NCBI GenBank assembly: GCA_035537875.1
Contig: DATLLJ010000002.1
Location: 62,001 to 126,000, forward strand
DNA: 64,000 nucleotides
Direction of reading: 5' to 3'
Source of the DNA: DATLLJ01 sp035537875
GTDB taxonomy: Bacteria > Acidobacteriota > Vicinamibacteria > Vicinamibacterales > CAVVIG01
Shown: piece by piece, positions 36,463-44,768 of the stretch
How positions within the stretch are numbered: position 1 is the first letter of the stretch
Layout of the letters: every line of letters starts with the position of its first letter
Made by a program: the position numbers and the translations under genes
Notes under the pieces: generated by a model
What the model was told of the DNA's origin: nothing
The model's database searches: none
Seen by the model: the letters and a program-made list of their open reading frames with translations, nothing else

Positions 36463-37569
36463 CTATGGACGGCAGGTCTGGACGGCGCTCACCATGCTGG
36501 CGAGCTCGGAAGCGAGACCAAACCCGGGTGTCGCGTCGCCTGGTCGGCGGACCGATCGAATGAAGGTGCTGCTGTCATCGAGCGGCAGCGTCGCGACGTT
36601 GGCGCAGAAGGTGTACCAAAGCCCGTCCTGGCGGAGGTACTGCTCGACGTTGGAGAGGTAGAACGCCGATACCGTCGCGTTCCGATCCTTCAGATACTTC
36701 CCCACGGCGCGAATCGCCTTGGGTCCGCCGAAGTTGCCGATGAGCGGCACGACCATGTTGCGGCTCTCGAGGTCCTTCATGAACTTGAAATTGTCTTCGC
36801 TCGCCAGATAGCTGCGAGCCAGCCCGCTCTGGTCGGTGGCCGTCATCAGGTCGGCGTAATTCGGCTGATACGAGCCGCCGAAGCTGCTGGTCGAGGAGTA
36901 TCGAATCGCTGGTCCGTATCGGAAGAAAGCGTTGAAGACGTACGAGATGCCGTCGAGGTTGTCCTTCGACAGGTCGAGGCCGTGCGTCTTCATCAACCGG
37001 TTCTGAATGGCGGCGAGGTTCTGCGTGTGAAGCGCCTCGTTCCGGGGCACTCTCGCGAACGCCCCGAAGATATCGGCCGCGGTCGACTTCGGGGTCAACC
37101 CGTCGGGTCGAGGGCGCGAGAAAAGCCTCGAGACGAATTCGGCGCGGTCCGCGGACAGCTCGAACAGTGCCTTGTACATCAGCTGGAGCTCGAGGTTGCC
37201 CCGGCGAACATCGACGATGAACACCATCGCTGGTCGAGTGGCGGTGATATAGGTGAAGTTCTGCTCGGGGCCCACGCCCATGTAGACGCGCCCGCGCCTG
37301 GTGGCGCGGACGAGCTCGGTCACCACATTCTGGAATCCCAGCTCGTTCGAGAGCAGGTTGTCAGACCGGAAGAACCCTTCGGGTTCGGACGACTCCGTCA
37401 CGAGCTGCCAGAACTCCTGATCGCTCAGGCGCGTCGGCAGGGAGGCTGCCACCGCCCGAACGCCCGGAACAAGCGGCGCCAGGGGGCCGCTGGTGACGAG
37501 CGCCGCGCCAGTCACACTGAGCGCGAGCGCTGCGGCGGGTAAGGTAAACAGGCGCCACCTGGAGATCAT
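36463..37569 (-). CDS. Exported protein of an unnamed Rossmann-like family (paralog B)
   Basis: It shares the conserved blocks of the gene at 31936-33081 (LS..EFW.LVTE.SE..GFFRSDN, MGVGPEQNFTYI, DRAEFVSRLFSR, SNVEQYL). A signal peptide precedes the mature part. The ATG at 37569 has a good Shine-Dalgarno (AGGAGG) eight bases upstream, better placed than the GTG two codons before it. It sits in a run Dabb, paralog B, membrane/SpeE fusion, gluQ. Confidence 0.62.
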   Translation of the reverse strand: MISRWRLFTLPAAALALSVTGAALVTSGPLAPLVPGVRAVAASLPTRLSDQEFWQLVTESSEPEGFFRSDNLLSNELGFQNVVTELVRATRRGRVYMGVGPEQNFTYITATRPAMVFIVDVRRGNLELQLMYKALFELSADRAEFVSRLFSRPRPDGLTPKSTAADIFGAFARVPRNEALHTQNLAAIQNRLMKTHGLDLSKDNLDGISYVFNAFFRYGPAIRYSSTSSFGGSYQPNYADLMTATDQSGLARSYLASEDNFKFMKDLESRNMVVPLIGNFGGPKAIRAVGKYLKDRNATVSAFYLSNVEQYLRQDGLWYTFCANVATLPLDDSSTFIRSVRRPGDATPGFGLASELASMVSAVQTCRP

Positions 37570-37581
37570 CGACACGGCCTC

Positions 37582-37881
37582 CTATGCTTCGTAGTCGATC
37601 AGATACCGCTCTTTGCGCCGGGGACCGATGAAGGTCTTGAACTCCTCATGCACGGGGTGGACGTGATAGCCCTCGAGCGCCTCACGGGACTCCAGCTCCG
37701 CGTAAAGCACGACATCGCACGAGTCGGCGGTTCTCGAGAAATCGACGCCGCCCTCGATGTGACGCAAGCCCGGAATCCGGCCGCGCATCAGCTCGATCTT
37801 CTGGGCGATCGCCCGGGCCGTGGCCTCCCGGTCGCGGTCTTCCCGGTCGTTGAGCCGCCAGATGACAATATGCTTGATCAT
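37582..37881 (-). CDS. Dabb-family (stress-responsive alpha/beta barrel) protein
   Basis: The 99 residues start IKHIVIWRL and contain the conserved IPGLRHIEGGVD and YHVHPVHEEFKTFI segments of the Dabb ferredoxin-like fold. Some Dabb proteins are small enzymes, others are regulators or stress proteins; the role here is unknown. It begins the run into paralog B, 12 bases away. Confidence 0.8.
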   Translation of the reverse strand: MIKHIVIWRLNDREDRDREATARAIAQKIELMRGRIPGLRHIEGGVDFSRTADSCDVVLYAELESREALEGYHVHPVHEEFKTFIGPRRKERYLIDYEA

Positions 37882-37962
37882 AGAGTCGCCGATTAGATTG
37901 TATAGCCGCTGGCGCCGTCCAAGCGGTCAGGCATAATAGTCCGCTGGGAGCCGAGATCACCA

Positions 37963-38430
37963 ATGGCACTTATCGAGCCGGGCGGGAAGGCGCCGGCCTT
38001 CAGCCTCCAAGATCAGCGCGGCGAGACCCATCGCCTGTCGCAGTACGCCGGGCGGCCCGTTGTCCTGTACTTCTATCCGAAAGACGATACACCCGGCTGC
38101 ACGAAAGAAGCCTGCGCCTTTGAAGAGAACCTGCCCAAGTTCCGGTCGGGCAAGGCGGCCGTTCTGGGCGTCAGCGTTCTCGACGTCGCGAGCAAAGCTC
38201 GTTTCGCCGATAAATACAGCCTGACGTTCCCGCTCCTTGCCGATCCCGACCACGAGGTGGCGGAAAAGTATGGGGCCTGGCAGAAGAAGACGAACTACGG
38301 GCGCAGCTACATGGGCATCGCGCGAACGACCTATCTCATTGGCCCTGACGGGAAGGTCGCCAAGCGGTGGGACCACGTCAAAGTGGACGGTCACGCCGAC
38401 GCGGTGATGAAGGCCCTCAACGACCTTTGA
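37963..38430 (+). CDS. bcp: Peroxiredoxin, Bcp type
   Basis: It reduces peroxides with a catalytic cysteine. The DDTPGCTKEACAFEEN motif has the peroxidatic Cys (TPGCT) and the second Cys five residues later, as in two-cysteine Bcp. The 155 residues are full length. A CATAAT sequence at 37932-37937 is a possible -10. It ends 14 bases inside the convergent gene. Confidence 0.92.
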   Translation: MALIEPGGKAPAFSLQDQRGETHRLSQYAGRPVVLYFYPKDDTPGCTKEACAFEENLPKFRSGKAAVLGVSVLDVASKARFADKYSLTFPLLADPDHEVAEKYGAWQKKTNYGRSYMGIARTTYLIGPDGKVAKRWDHVKVDGHADAVMKALNDL

Positions 38431-38965
38431 ATGTCTGGCCGAGCGATCGCCGTGCGAGACGGACACGGCGCGTCAGCATGACGAGCGCACACGGCAGCCA
38501 GATCCAGACCATCTCCGTTTGAAAGACGGCCATCCCCCGTTCCGTGAATATTCGCGTCAGGCCGATAGGGGCGACGCGAATCGGTCGCCAGGGCCAGAAG
38601 TAACGCTCGTTGCTGAAGGGCGACAGAAACGCCACTCCCAGTCCGCCGTCGGTCGCCGCGTCGAGAGCTCCGTGCGATGCCGTGCAAAGGAACAGAAACC
38701 ACCAGACCGCGACACGACGGGGGAGAGGGCCGATGGCAGAGAGAACGCCGGTCGCCACGATGGCGGAGAAGACGAGCGAATGCGACAAGCCGCGGTGACC
38801 CAACAGATCTCCGTACCGCACCCCGAGCGCAAACCCCACGACATCGAGATCCGGCAGCATGGCGCACAACATCCCGGCCGCCCACAGCGCCGAGGTCCGA
38901 TGTTCCCGCGCAAGCCAGCTGAACATGGTCGTGGCGACCAGCGCATGCGTGGGTACGGTCGGCAT
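38417..38965 (-). CDS. Membrane-bound metal-dependent hydrolase, YdjM/DUF457 type
   Basis: The 182 residues have several TM helices and family features: PTHALVATTMFSW, MLPDLDVVG, GHRGLSHSLVFS and SHGALDA. The family is annotated as a metal-dependent hydrolase, but its reaction is unclear. It overlaps bcp by 14 bases at the 3' ends. Confidence 0.75.
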   Translation of the reverse strand: MPTVPTHALVATTMFSWLAREHRTSALWAAGMLCAMLPDLDVVGFALGVRYGDLLGHRGLSHSLVFSAIVATGVLSAIGPLPRRVAVWWFLFLCTASHGALDAATDGGLGVAFLSPFSNERYFWPWRPIRVAPIGLTRIFTERGMAVFQTEMVWIWLPCALVMLTRRVRLARRSLGQTFKGR

Positions 38966-38985
38966 GTGAGGACTCGAGGCGGCTC

Positions 38986-39483
38986 TCAGACGCGCTTGGG
39001 GCCGGCGAGGCTGGCGAGCGCCTCACCGGTAAGTCGATAGACGGTCCAATCGTCCATGGGCGTCGCACCAAGGCCGCGATAGAACGCAATCGCGGATTCA
39101 TTCCAGCGCAACACCGACCATTCCATGCGGAGGCAGCCTCGCGCGGCGGCAATCTGAGCGAGGTGCACCAGCAGCGCGCGGCCGATGCCCCGACTCCGCC
39201 ACTCGGGGAGGACGAACACGTCCTCGAGGTACAGGCCGCGTCGCCCGAGGAACGTCGAGTAGTTGTGAAACCAGACGGCGAACCCCACGGCGTGGGCGCC
39301 AACTCGCGCGATGGCCGCTTCGGCCGACCGCGTCGGCCCGAACAACGACGCCCGGATCGCCTCTTCATCCGTCGTCACCTCGGCGCTCATCCGTTCGTAT
39401 TCCGCCAATGCTTTGATGAGCGAAAGGATCAGCGGCACGTCGGATTCCGTCGCCGGTTCGATGCGAAGGTCAGGCAGGTCCAT
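38986..39483 (-). CDS. GNAT acetyltransferase
   Basis: The 165-residue GNAT fold has EDVFVLPEWRSRGIGRALL (acetyl-CoA loop near residue 95) and the C-terminal WNESAIAFYRGLGATPMDDW, similar to diamine (spermidine) N-acetyltransferase-like proteins. The ATG at 39483 overlaps the previous gene's TGA as TGATG, suggesting coupling; an ATG two codons upstream is possible. Confidence 0.8.
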   Translation of the reverse strand: MDLPDLRIEPATESDVPLILSLIKALAEYERMSAEVTTDEEAIRASLFGPTRSAEAAIARVGAHAVGFAVWFHNYSTFLGRRGLYLEDVFVLPEWRSRGIGRALLVHLAQIAAARGCLRMEWSVLRWNESAIAFYRGLGATPMDDWTVYRLTGEALASLAGPKRV

Positions 39484-40139
39484 CAGCATCGTGCCGTCCG
39501 ATGTCCATCGACCCAGTAAGCCCACAGGATCAGCAGCCACATGGCCGTCGCCGGAACGACGACGGCCCGCGGGCTGGGAGGCGGTGGCCCGAACACGGCG
39601 GCAGCGTACGTCACCGCGAGAAAGGCCAGCAGCGACCACAACCCCGCAGATCCGACACGGTCCCGCGCGGTCGTCGTCCTCAGGTACAAGGCGGTCCCCG
39701 CCACGAACAGAAGTCCTTCCACCAGGAGCGTGGCGGGCAATGAGTTCCACAAGCCGAAGCCCAGTCTCGTCGTCCCTCGTGGAGTCAACGGCATGTCGGG
39801 CCGATGGGCGATGACGTCGAGCACCCAGTGGCTCACGACGAGCAGAACGAGCATCAGGGAGGCGGCAGCGGTCGCACGCGTGGCGAGCCGGTACGCGAGC
39901 GCGACGAGCAAGCCCCACGCGACCAGCGCCGCCAGGCTGTGTGAGTACGGATAACTGACAAAATCGAGCGGCGTCACCACCGTCGCACCTGGTTGAATCT
40001 CCACGCGTTCCATGCCGGCGAGGACGAGCATCGGCCACAGAAGATCGGCGAACTGGCCGGCCAGAATCAAGGCGCCGAGCGAGACGGAGGGGACGGCTCG
40101 TTTCGCGCCGAGGCTCAGTGCGAAATGGCCGAGGAACAT
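39483..40139 (-). CDS. Multi-pass membrane protein with hydrolase-like histidines
   Basis: The 218 residues have about six TM helices and start MFLGHFALSLGAKR, with YPYSHSLAALVAWG and SHWVLDVIAHRPD. The pattern of His and Asp near TM ends resembles the DUF457/metal-dependent hydrolase family of the neighbour at 38417, so the two may be distant relatives. The function is not known. Confidence 0.6.
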   Translation of the reverse strand: MFLGHFALSLGAKRAVPSVSLGALILAGQFADLLWPMLVLAGMERVEIQPGATVVTPLDFVSYPYSHSLAALVAWGLLVALAYRLATRATAAASLMLVLLVVSHWVLDVIAHRPDMPLTPRGTTRLGFGLWNSLPATLLVEGLLFVAGTALYLRTTTARDRVGSAGLWSLLAFLAVTYAAAVFGPPPPSPRAVVVPATAMWLLILWAYWVDGHRTARC

Positions 40140-40262
40140 CAGCGTCGTGAAGGAAAAAGCGCCTGAGATACCGGCCTCCTGCTCGTGCCCGGCGGAGGGG
40201 ACAGGAGACCGGATCCTGGCTTGAAACGGGGTCGGGCAGGTGGAATGGCCTGCGCTAGGGAT

Positions 40263-40541
40263 TTACTTGAGATGACGGCTCACGAGCTTCGTCATCTCGA
40301 ACATGTTCACGGTCGACTTACCGCCGAACACCGCCTTCAAACTGTCGTCCGCCTTGATCATCCGTTTGTTCTTCTTGTCCTGCAGTCCGTTCTTCTTGAT
40401 GTACGCCCACAACTTCTTGGTGACCTCGGTCCGCGGCAACGGTTTCGTGCCGACGACCTCGCCGAGCGCCGCGCTGGGCGTCATCGGCTTCATGAATGCC
40501 GCGCTCGGTTTCCTGCTGGACTTCTTCGCTTTTTTTGCCAC
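40263..40541 (-). CDS. SWIB/MDM2 domain protein
   Basis: After a lysine-rich N-terminus (MAKKAKKSSRKPSAAF), the 92 residues form a SWIB domain (LPRTEVTKKLWAYIKKNG, DKKNKRMIKADDSLKAVF). SWIB is mainly eukaryotic, with known bacterial cases in Chlamydia and some environmental bacteria. The basic tail suggests nucleic acid binding. Confidence 0.85.
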   Translation of the reverse strand: MAKKAKKSSRKPSAAFMKPMTPSAALGEVVGTKPLPRTEVTKKLWAYIKKNGLQDKKNKRMIKADDSLKAVFGGKSTVNMFEMTKLVSRHLK

Positions 40542-40660
40542 GTCGTCTCCTCGGCAGCTCTAGTGCGCCTAGCGCAGAGTACCACAAGCCGCGTCTTCTG
40601 CAGCCGATTTCAAGGGGAGGAATCTCGCGAATCCCCCGAAGGACCTCTCGCGTCCCGCCG

Positions 40661-41143
40661 TCAACTCGGTCGTTCGTCGCCCGACGGTCCGTAAATCGCC
40701 GGCACCTTGCCGCCCATGGGGCGAAGGTAAGCGGACAGTTGCCCACGGTGGTGGACCGCGTCGAACAGGATGAACCAGAGAAATTCGCCGAGGGGCTGCT
40801 CGCTTATCAAACGACCGCCGAAATACAGCTGGATCTTCCGATCCCACGCCGTATCGTCCAACTTCGAGACGCGTTCGTTCAGCTCGTTCGACCAGCGTTC
40901 GAACATCGGAATCATCTCGTCGAGCGCCGGGGGCGGTTGGATCTTCCACTCGGTCCTGAAGTCGGCCGCCGCCTCGAGACACGACTTGAGCTCCGTCGTC
41001 AGGGTCCAGACGAGCTGCTCGGCCGAAGGCGACCGGTCGTGCGGCTTGTAGGCGATCTGGTCCTTCGGCAGGGCCCGAAGGACCTTCAGAAAGACCGGGT
41101 GTTCCACAAGGCGCCGCTGAAGGAAGAGTTCGCGTGAGTTCAT
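40661..41143 (-). CDS. DinB-like protein
   Basis: The start at 41143 (MNSRELFLQRRLVEHPVFLK) overlaps the MOSC gene's stop as ATGA. The 160 residues are a DinB four-helix bundle, with the metal-binding motif FDAVHHRGQLSAYLRPMG near the C-terminus. It is probably co-transcribed with MOSC and folA. Confidence 0.75.
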   Translation of the reverse strand: MNSRELFLQRRLVEHPVFLKVLRALPKDQIAYKPHDRSPSAEQLVWTLTTELKSCLEAAADFRTEWKIQPPPALDEMIPMFERWSNELNERVSKLDDTAWDRKIQLYFGGRLISEQPLGEFLWFILFDAVHHRGQLSAYLRPMGGKVPAIYGPSGDERPS

Positions 41144-41719
41144 GGGGAGCTTGCCACTGCGGCTGCGGGAACTTTCCGCGCCACGTCGCCGACGCGAATG
41201 GTCCCTGGTTGAATGACCTTGGCGTTGATACCTCGGAGGTTCAGTTGTCGCCCGACCGGAGAATTGACGAATTTCACCGCGTCCACGCCGAAACGCGCGG
41301 CAAACTTGCCACAACCTGTGTGGGGCACCGCCGTGACCTCGACGATCGCGGATCCGATGGACAGGCGCGTTCCCGCCGGCAGATTGTCGGCGCTCAGATC
41401 GAGGTCGATGTAGAGCTGATCGCCGGCCAGCGCCCACCGATCGCGCGACCCCGCTACGAGCGCGATCACCCGCGCGTTCATGATGTTCAGCTGCATGTCC
41501 GGATGCGGATCCCCCACCCGGCTCCTGGAACCTCCCCGTTGGTTCCACGAGTCGCCCGTCAGCCCGTGAGCGACGTCGAGAGTGCCGATCTCGAGAGCTT
41601 CCCGGGCATTGACCTGCGGTCGCTTGACGATCAACTCGAGAACACCACCATCTTTCGGTGACTGGCGGATGACGTCCAGTCCCGCTTCGAACGACGACAA
41701 GGGGAGCATCTCGAGCCAC
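41140..41719 (-). CDS. MOSC-domain protein
   Basis: MOSC proteins bind and transfer sulfur or molybdenum-cofactor-linked groups. The domain covers the centre of the protein, with VPHTGCGKFAARFG holding the conserved Cys and RGINAKVIQPGTIRVGD near the end. I use the GTG at 41719, just 3 bases from the folA stop; an ATG at 41709 is also possible. Confidence 0.75.
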
Positions 41720-41722
41720 ACC

Positions 41723-42187
41723 TTAACCCAACCGCCGCCGGTAGACAACGAACTCGAAGCGGGGGTGGTCCTCGCGCCGTGCCACGCTCCATTCCTCCTC
41801 GGAAAATTCGGGAAAATACGCGTCGCCGGTGAACTGGCCTTTGATGTAGGAGAGGTACATCGTGTCGGCCAGGGGGATGGTCTGCGCGTAAATTGCCGCG
41901 CCGCCGGCGCTGAAATAATCGCCGCCGAGGCTCTTCGCCACCTGCATCGCCCGCTCAATCGACGGGACGACGATGGCCCCGTCGATGTCGGGACGGGATC
42001 GGCTGACGACGATGTTGTGCCGGCTGCTCAGGTTGTTACCGAAGATCTCGTATGACTTCCGGCCGATGATGATGGTCTTGCCCTCGATGAGGTGCAGGAA
42101 GTGATCGTACTCCTCGGGCACATTCCACGGCATCCCGTTGCCGCTGCCGATCACGCGGGACGACGACATCGCGCCCACGACAATCAT
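41723..42187 (-). CDS. folA: Dihydrofolate reductase
   Basis: It reduces dihydrofolate with NADPH. The 154 residues start MIVVGAMSSSRVIGSGNGMPW and contain EEYDHFL, IIIGRKSYEI, VSRSRPDI and GGDYFSAGGAAIY. The ATG at 42187 overlaps the neighbour's stop (ATGA). The conserved catalytic acid is taken to be in the VPEEYDHF segment. Confidence 0.85.
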   Translation of the reverse strand: MIVVGAMSSSRVIGSGNGMPWNVPEEYDHFLHLIEGKTIIIGRKSYEIFGNNLSSRHNIVVSRSRPDIDGAIVVPSIERAMQVAKSLGGDYFSAGGAAIYAQTIPLADTMYLSYIKGQFTGDAYFPEFSEEEWSVARREDHPRFEFVVYRRRLG

Positions 42188-42687
42188 CGAGGCCGGAATG
42201 CGAAAAGCCGCGGCACGAAGCGGCCGGTTTTGCGCCTGTACAGCTCGTAGTCCACGGCAAACGGACTGTTCGCGAACTTGCGTTCCTCGTGGCGCGCGGC
42301 GGCGGTGAAGTACCAGACCATCGCGCTGAGGATCAGGAGTCTCGCCACATTCATCGACATGACGGCGACCGAGGCGATCGCGAGCAGATAGCTCGAGTAA
42401 AAGGGGTTTCTGATGTACGCATACGGTCCGGCTGTCCACATCGTGGCCGGCACGTCATCGCTGAAAATGTACGAGAAGTATTGGCCACGAATCGAGCGCC
42501 GCGCCCACTCGAAGAGGGCGAGCGCGCAGGTCAGCCCGACCAATCCCGTGACGACCAGAGGTGAGCGCAGCGGGCCAGAGCGACCCCCGAAAAGGACCGC
42601 CAGGAACGACAGCGAGATCCCCTGCGATCGGAACGAAGGCGGCTTCCGGTCGACGATCGCGAACGTTCGGCTGGCGCCGACCACCAT
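42184..42687 (-). CDS. Isoprenylcysteine carboxyl methyltransferase-like membrane protein
   Basis: The 167 residues have TM helices and the ICMT/PEMT-type C-terminal signature (GPYAYIRNPFYSSYLL, RHEERKFANSPFAVDYELYRRKTGRFVP). These use SAM. The frame upstream of the chosen ATG encodes a further hydrophobic stretch (FVVGLALGVFVW) but has no ATG, GTG or TTG, so the true start may be non-canonical or a frameshift may have hidden it. Confidence 0.65.
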   Translation of the reverse strand: MVVGASRTFAIVDRKPPSFRSQGISLSFLAVLFGGRSGPLRSPLVVTGLVGLTCALALFEWARRSIRGQYFSYIFSDDVPATMWTAGPYAYIRNPFYSSYLLAIASVAVMSMNVARLLILSAMVWYFTAAARHEERKFANSPFAVDYELYRRKTGRFVPRLFAFRPR

Positions 42688-42777
42688 CCAGACGAAGACG
42701 CCCAGGGCGAGGCCGACGACGAAGGTGCGTGGATCGATGAGGCCATCCTCCCGCAGCCTGGTCGGGGCGTCAAGCGT

Positions 42778-42791
42778 GGGATAATTATCCC
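42778..42791. promoter_or_regulatory. Palindromic divergent promoter or operator
   Basis: GGGATAATTATCCC is a perfect 14-base palindrome between two divergent genes. GATAAT on each strand is a plausible -10, with the plus-strand ATG 24 bases downstream. I see no strong -35. Confidence 0.35.
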
Positions 42792-42808
42792 GGAGCCCGG
42801 TTCATCTG

Positions 42809-43555
42809 ATGAAACGCACGGCGCGGCTGCTGCTCGTCCTGGGACTCGCCACTGCGACAACGGTCTCGGCATTCCAGGGATTTCGCGGCGAGCCCTATCC
42901 CACCGACGTCGACTACGACGGCCGCTTCACCTTTCTGCGCCTGCGCTGGAAAGTCGGGTCGTTGCGATCAGGGAGCATGACCAGCGCCTGGAATCACGAT
43001 TATCCGCGGGCCGAGCAGCATCTCGCGCAGATCCTCAAGGAAGTGACGCTGCTCGACGCGCGGACGGACGGCGCCCGCGTTCTGCACCTTGACGATCCCG
43101 AGCTGTTCAGGTATCCGATCGCCTACATGTGGGAACCTGGGTTCTGGACCATGACCGACGTGGAAGCCGTGCGGTTCCGCGAGTATTTGCAGAAGGGCGG
43201 CTTCGCCATCTTCGATGACTTCGACACGGTCCACTGGACCAATTACGAAACACAGATGCGGCGCATCCTTCCAGAAGCCCAGTTCGTCGAGCTGGACGAG
43301 TCGAGCCCGGTGTTCGATTCGTTCTTTCGGATGGAGACGATCTACTTTCCATCTCCGGGCATGAGCATCAGGCCGACCTATTACGGCATCTACGAGGACA
43401 ACGATCCCACCAAACGATTGATGGTGATCGCCAACTACAATGCCGACGTGGCCGAGTACTGGGAGTGGTCTGCCGAAGGGTTCTTACCGGTCGACACGTC
43501 GAACGAGGCGTACAAGCTGGGAGTGAACTACATGATGTACGGCATGACGCACTAG
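42809..43555 (+). CDS. Exported DUF4159 protein
   Basis: A signal peptide of about 21 residues ends near TTVSAFQG. The rest is a DUF4159 domain (YDGRFTFLRLRW, WNHDYPRAEQHLAQIL, LQKGGFAIFDDF, YFPSPGMSIRPTYYGIYED). DUF4159 is often linked to gliding or surface systems in other phyla, but here there are no such neighbours. The function is unknown. Confidence 0.8.
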   Translation: MKRTARLLLVLGLATATTVSAFQGFRGEPYPTDVDYDGRFTFLRLRWKVGSLRSGSMTSAWNHDYPRAEQHLAQILKEVTLLDARTDGARVLHLDDPELFRYPIAYMWEPGFWTMTDVEAVRFREYLQKGGFAIFDDFDTVHWTNYETQMRRILPEAQFVELDESSPVFDSFFRMETIYFPSPGMSIRPTYYGIYEDNDPTKRLMVIANYNADVAEYWEWSAEGFLPVDTSNEAYKLGVNYMMYGMTH

Positions 43556-43563
43556 ATCGATCG

Positions 43564-43629
43564 GCCACGAAATCACGAGAACGAAGAGCATTCGCTTGTT
43601 TCTCTTTCGTGATTCCGTGGCTTCGTGGC
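43564..43629. repeat. Inverted repeat, CCACGAAATCACGA family
   Basis: Left arm 43564-43588, right arm about 43602-43629, made of CACGAAATCACGAGAACGA-like units and their complement. It lies after the stop codon of the DUF4159 gene, so it may serve as terminator or spacer. A looser relative with shared GAAATCACGGAA text appears near 47455. Confidence 0.6.
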
Positions 43630-43760
43630 GGCCCGGTATGAGAGCGCTGCAAACGCTGGGGCTCCGCGCCGCGCGGCTCGTCGGCCACGCCCTCGTACTG
43701 AACCGTCCTCTCGTCTGCCTCCAGCGTCCCGCATGAACTCCAGCAGCGCGGCGGGCGTCA

Positions 43761-44285
43761 TCACCGGCCGGGTGAAAGCTTCTTCAGCACCTGAATCTGA
43801 CCGGCGTGGTACAGGTCGTGCGCCGCAACACCGGACAGCAGCGAGACGTTGCTGACCTTGCTGCCCGGTGGGGTCTGTCTCAGACCCTTGGGCGACAGCC
43901 CTTTCACGGCTTCGCGCAGCAGACCGTGCATCTGGTCGAGCAGAAGCCGATCCGACCGCCAGGCCGCTTCGTTCGTCCCGTGTGGCATCGGCCGCGGAAA
44001 CCAGTTCGACCCTTTGATCGGAAAGGATCCGCGCGTGCGACCGGTGAGACGACGCCATGCCGCGTACTTCCAGTAGGCGGCGTGAACGGTGAGTTCCCAG
44101 ATGTTGTGGCGACCCGGGGCCGGTCGCCACGCCGCCTGCTTCGCGCTCACGCGCCGGATCGAGCCGCGCAGGTTCGTGCCATGCCACGACACGTGGTCGT
44201 AAGCCTGATCGAGAATCGCCAGGAGGAGGGCCGTCTCGCCGGACGGCGCGGACGCCGACCCAGCCGCCACGGTCGCGCCGCTCAC
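43761..44285 (-). CDS. DinB-like protein
   Basis: The 174 residues start at a GTG at 44285, which overlaps the previous gene's TGA as GTGA; the longer ORF overlaps it more. The DinB motifs ELTVHAAYWKYAAWRRLTG and AHDLYHAGQIQVLKKL are present. A role in thiol-dependent transfer is possible but unproven. Confidence 0.72.
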   Translation of the reverse strand: MSGATVAAGSASAPSGETALLLAILDQAYDHVSWHGTNLRGSIRRVSAKQAAWRPAPGRHNIWELTVHAAYWKYAAWRRLTGRTRGSFPIKGSNWFPRPMPHGTNEAAWRSDRLLLDQMHGLLREAVKGLSPKGLRQTPPGSKVSNVSLLSGVAAHDLYHAGQIQVLKKLSPGR

Positions 44286-44677
44286 GCGGGCAGCTCCTGA
44301 GGCTCTGACGTGAGCGTCCGCCACACGATTTTCCACCCGTCCCCGGTTCGGGCGAACACCAGGATGTCGAAGCCCTTCTCACTGTAGGTCGTGCCCTCAA
44401 TCTCGTACACGATACCGAACGGGCAGACCGCGACGGCTGTATCGTCGATCACATCGACGCGGGGCGTACCTGGCGAGAACTGCGTGGTGTTGGCGACCTC
44501 CGAGTACTGACGGAACGAGGCCACGTAAGCGGCGCGGCCCATTACCCGGGCATCCTGCCCCGGTGGCGCCATCACGACGTGGTCGGCGACGTACTGGCCG
44601 ATCGCGTCGTAATTTCCCCCACGCCACGCGTCGTTGATCGCCGCCACGATCCGCCGGATTTCACGAACATCTTCCAT
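44282..44677 (-). CDS. SnoaL/NTF2-like protein
   Basis: It is a small cone-shaped NTF2-fold protein with AAINDAWRGGNYDAIGQYVA and the later GDGWKIVWRTLTS. Many NTF2-like proteins are enzymes or binding partners; the specific role is unknown. The start ATG at 44677 is preferred to the TTG at 44686. It is coupled to the DinB gene downstream. Confidence 0.7.
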   Translation of the reverse strand: MEDVREIRRIVAAINDAWRGGNYDAIGQYVADHVVMAPPGQDARVMGRAAYVASFRQYSEVANTTQFSPGTPRVDVIDDTAVAVCPFGIVYEIEGTTYSEKGFDILVFARTGDGWKIVWRTLTSEPQELPA

Positions 44678-44768
44678 ACGCCGCAACCACGGTGGACAGC
44701 TCTGAATGCGACGAGGGCGGCCCGCACCGAAGAGAGCCGCCCTCGTTGTCGATAGGGATGCCGTGAGA

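Noticed and set aside
42531..42872. ORF of 113 codons overlapping the ICMT-like gene
   Set aside because: Its sequence is serine- and arginine-rich without a recognisable fold, and it lies in the frame adjacent to the real gene. It was kept only as evidence for a possible frameshift at the N-terminus.
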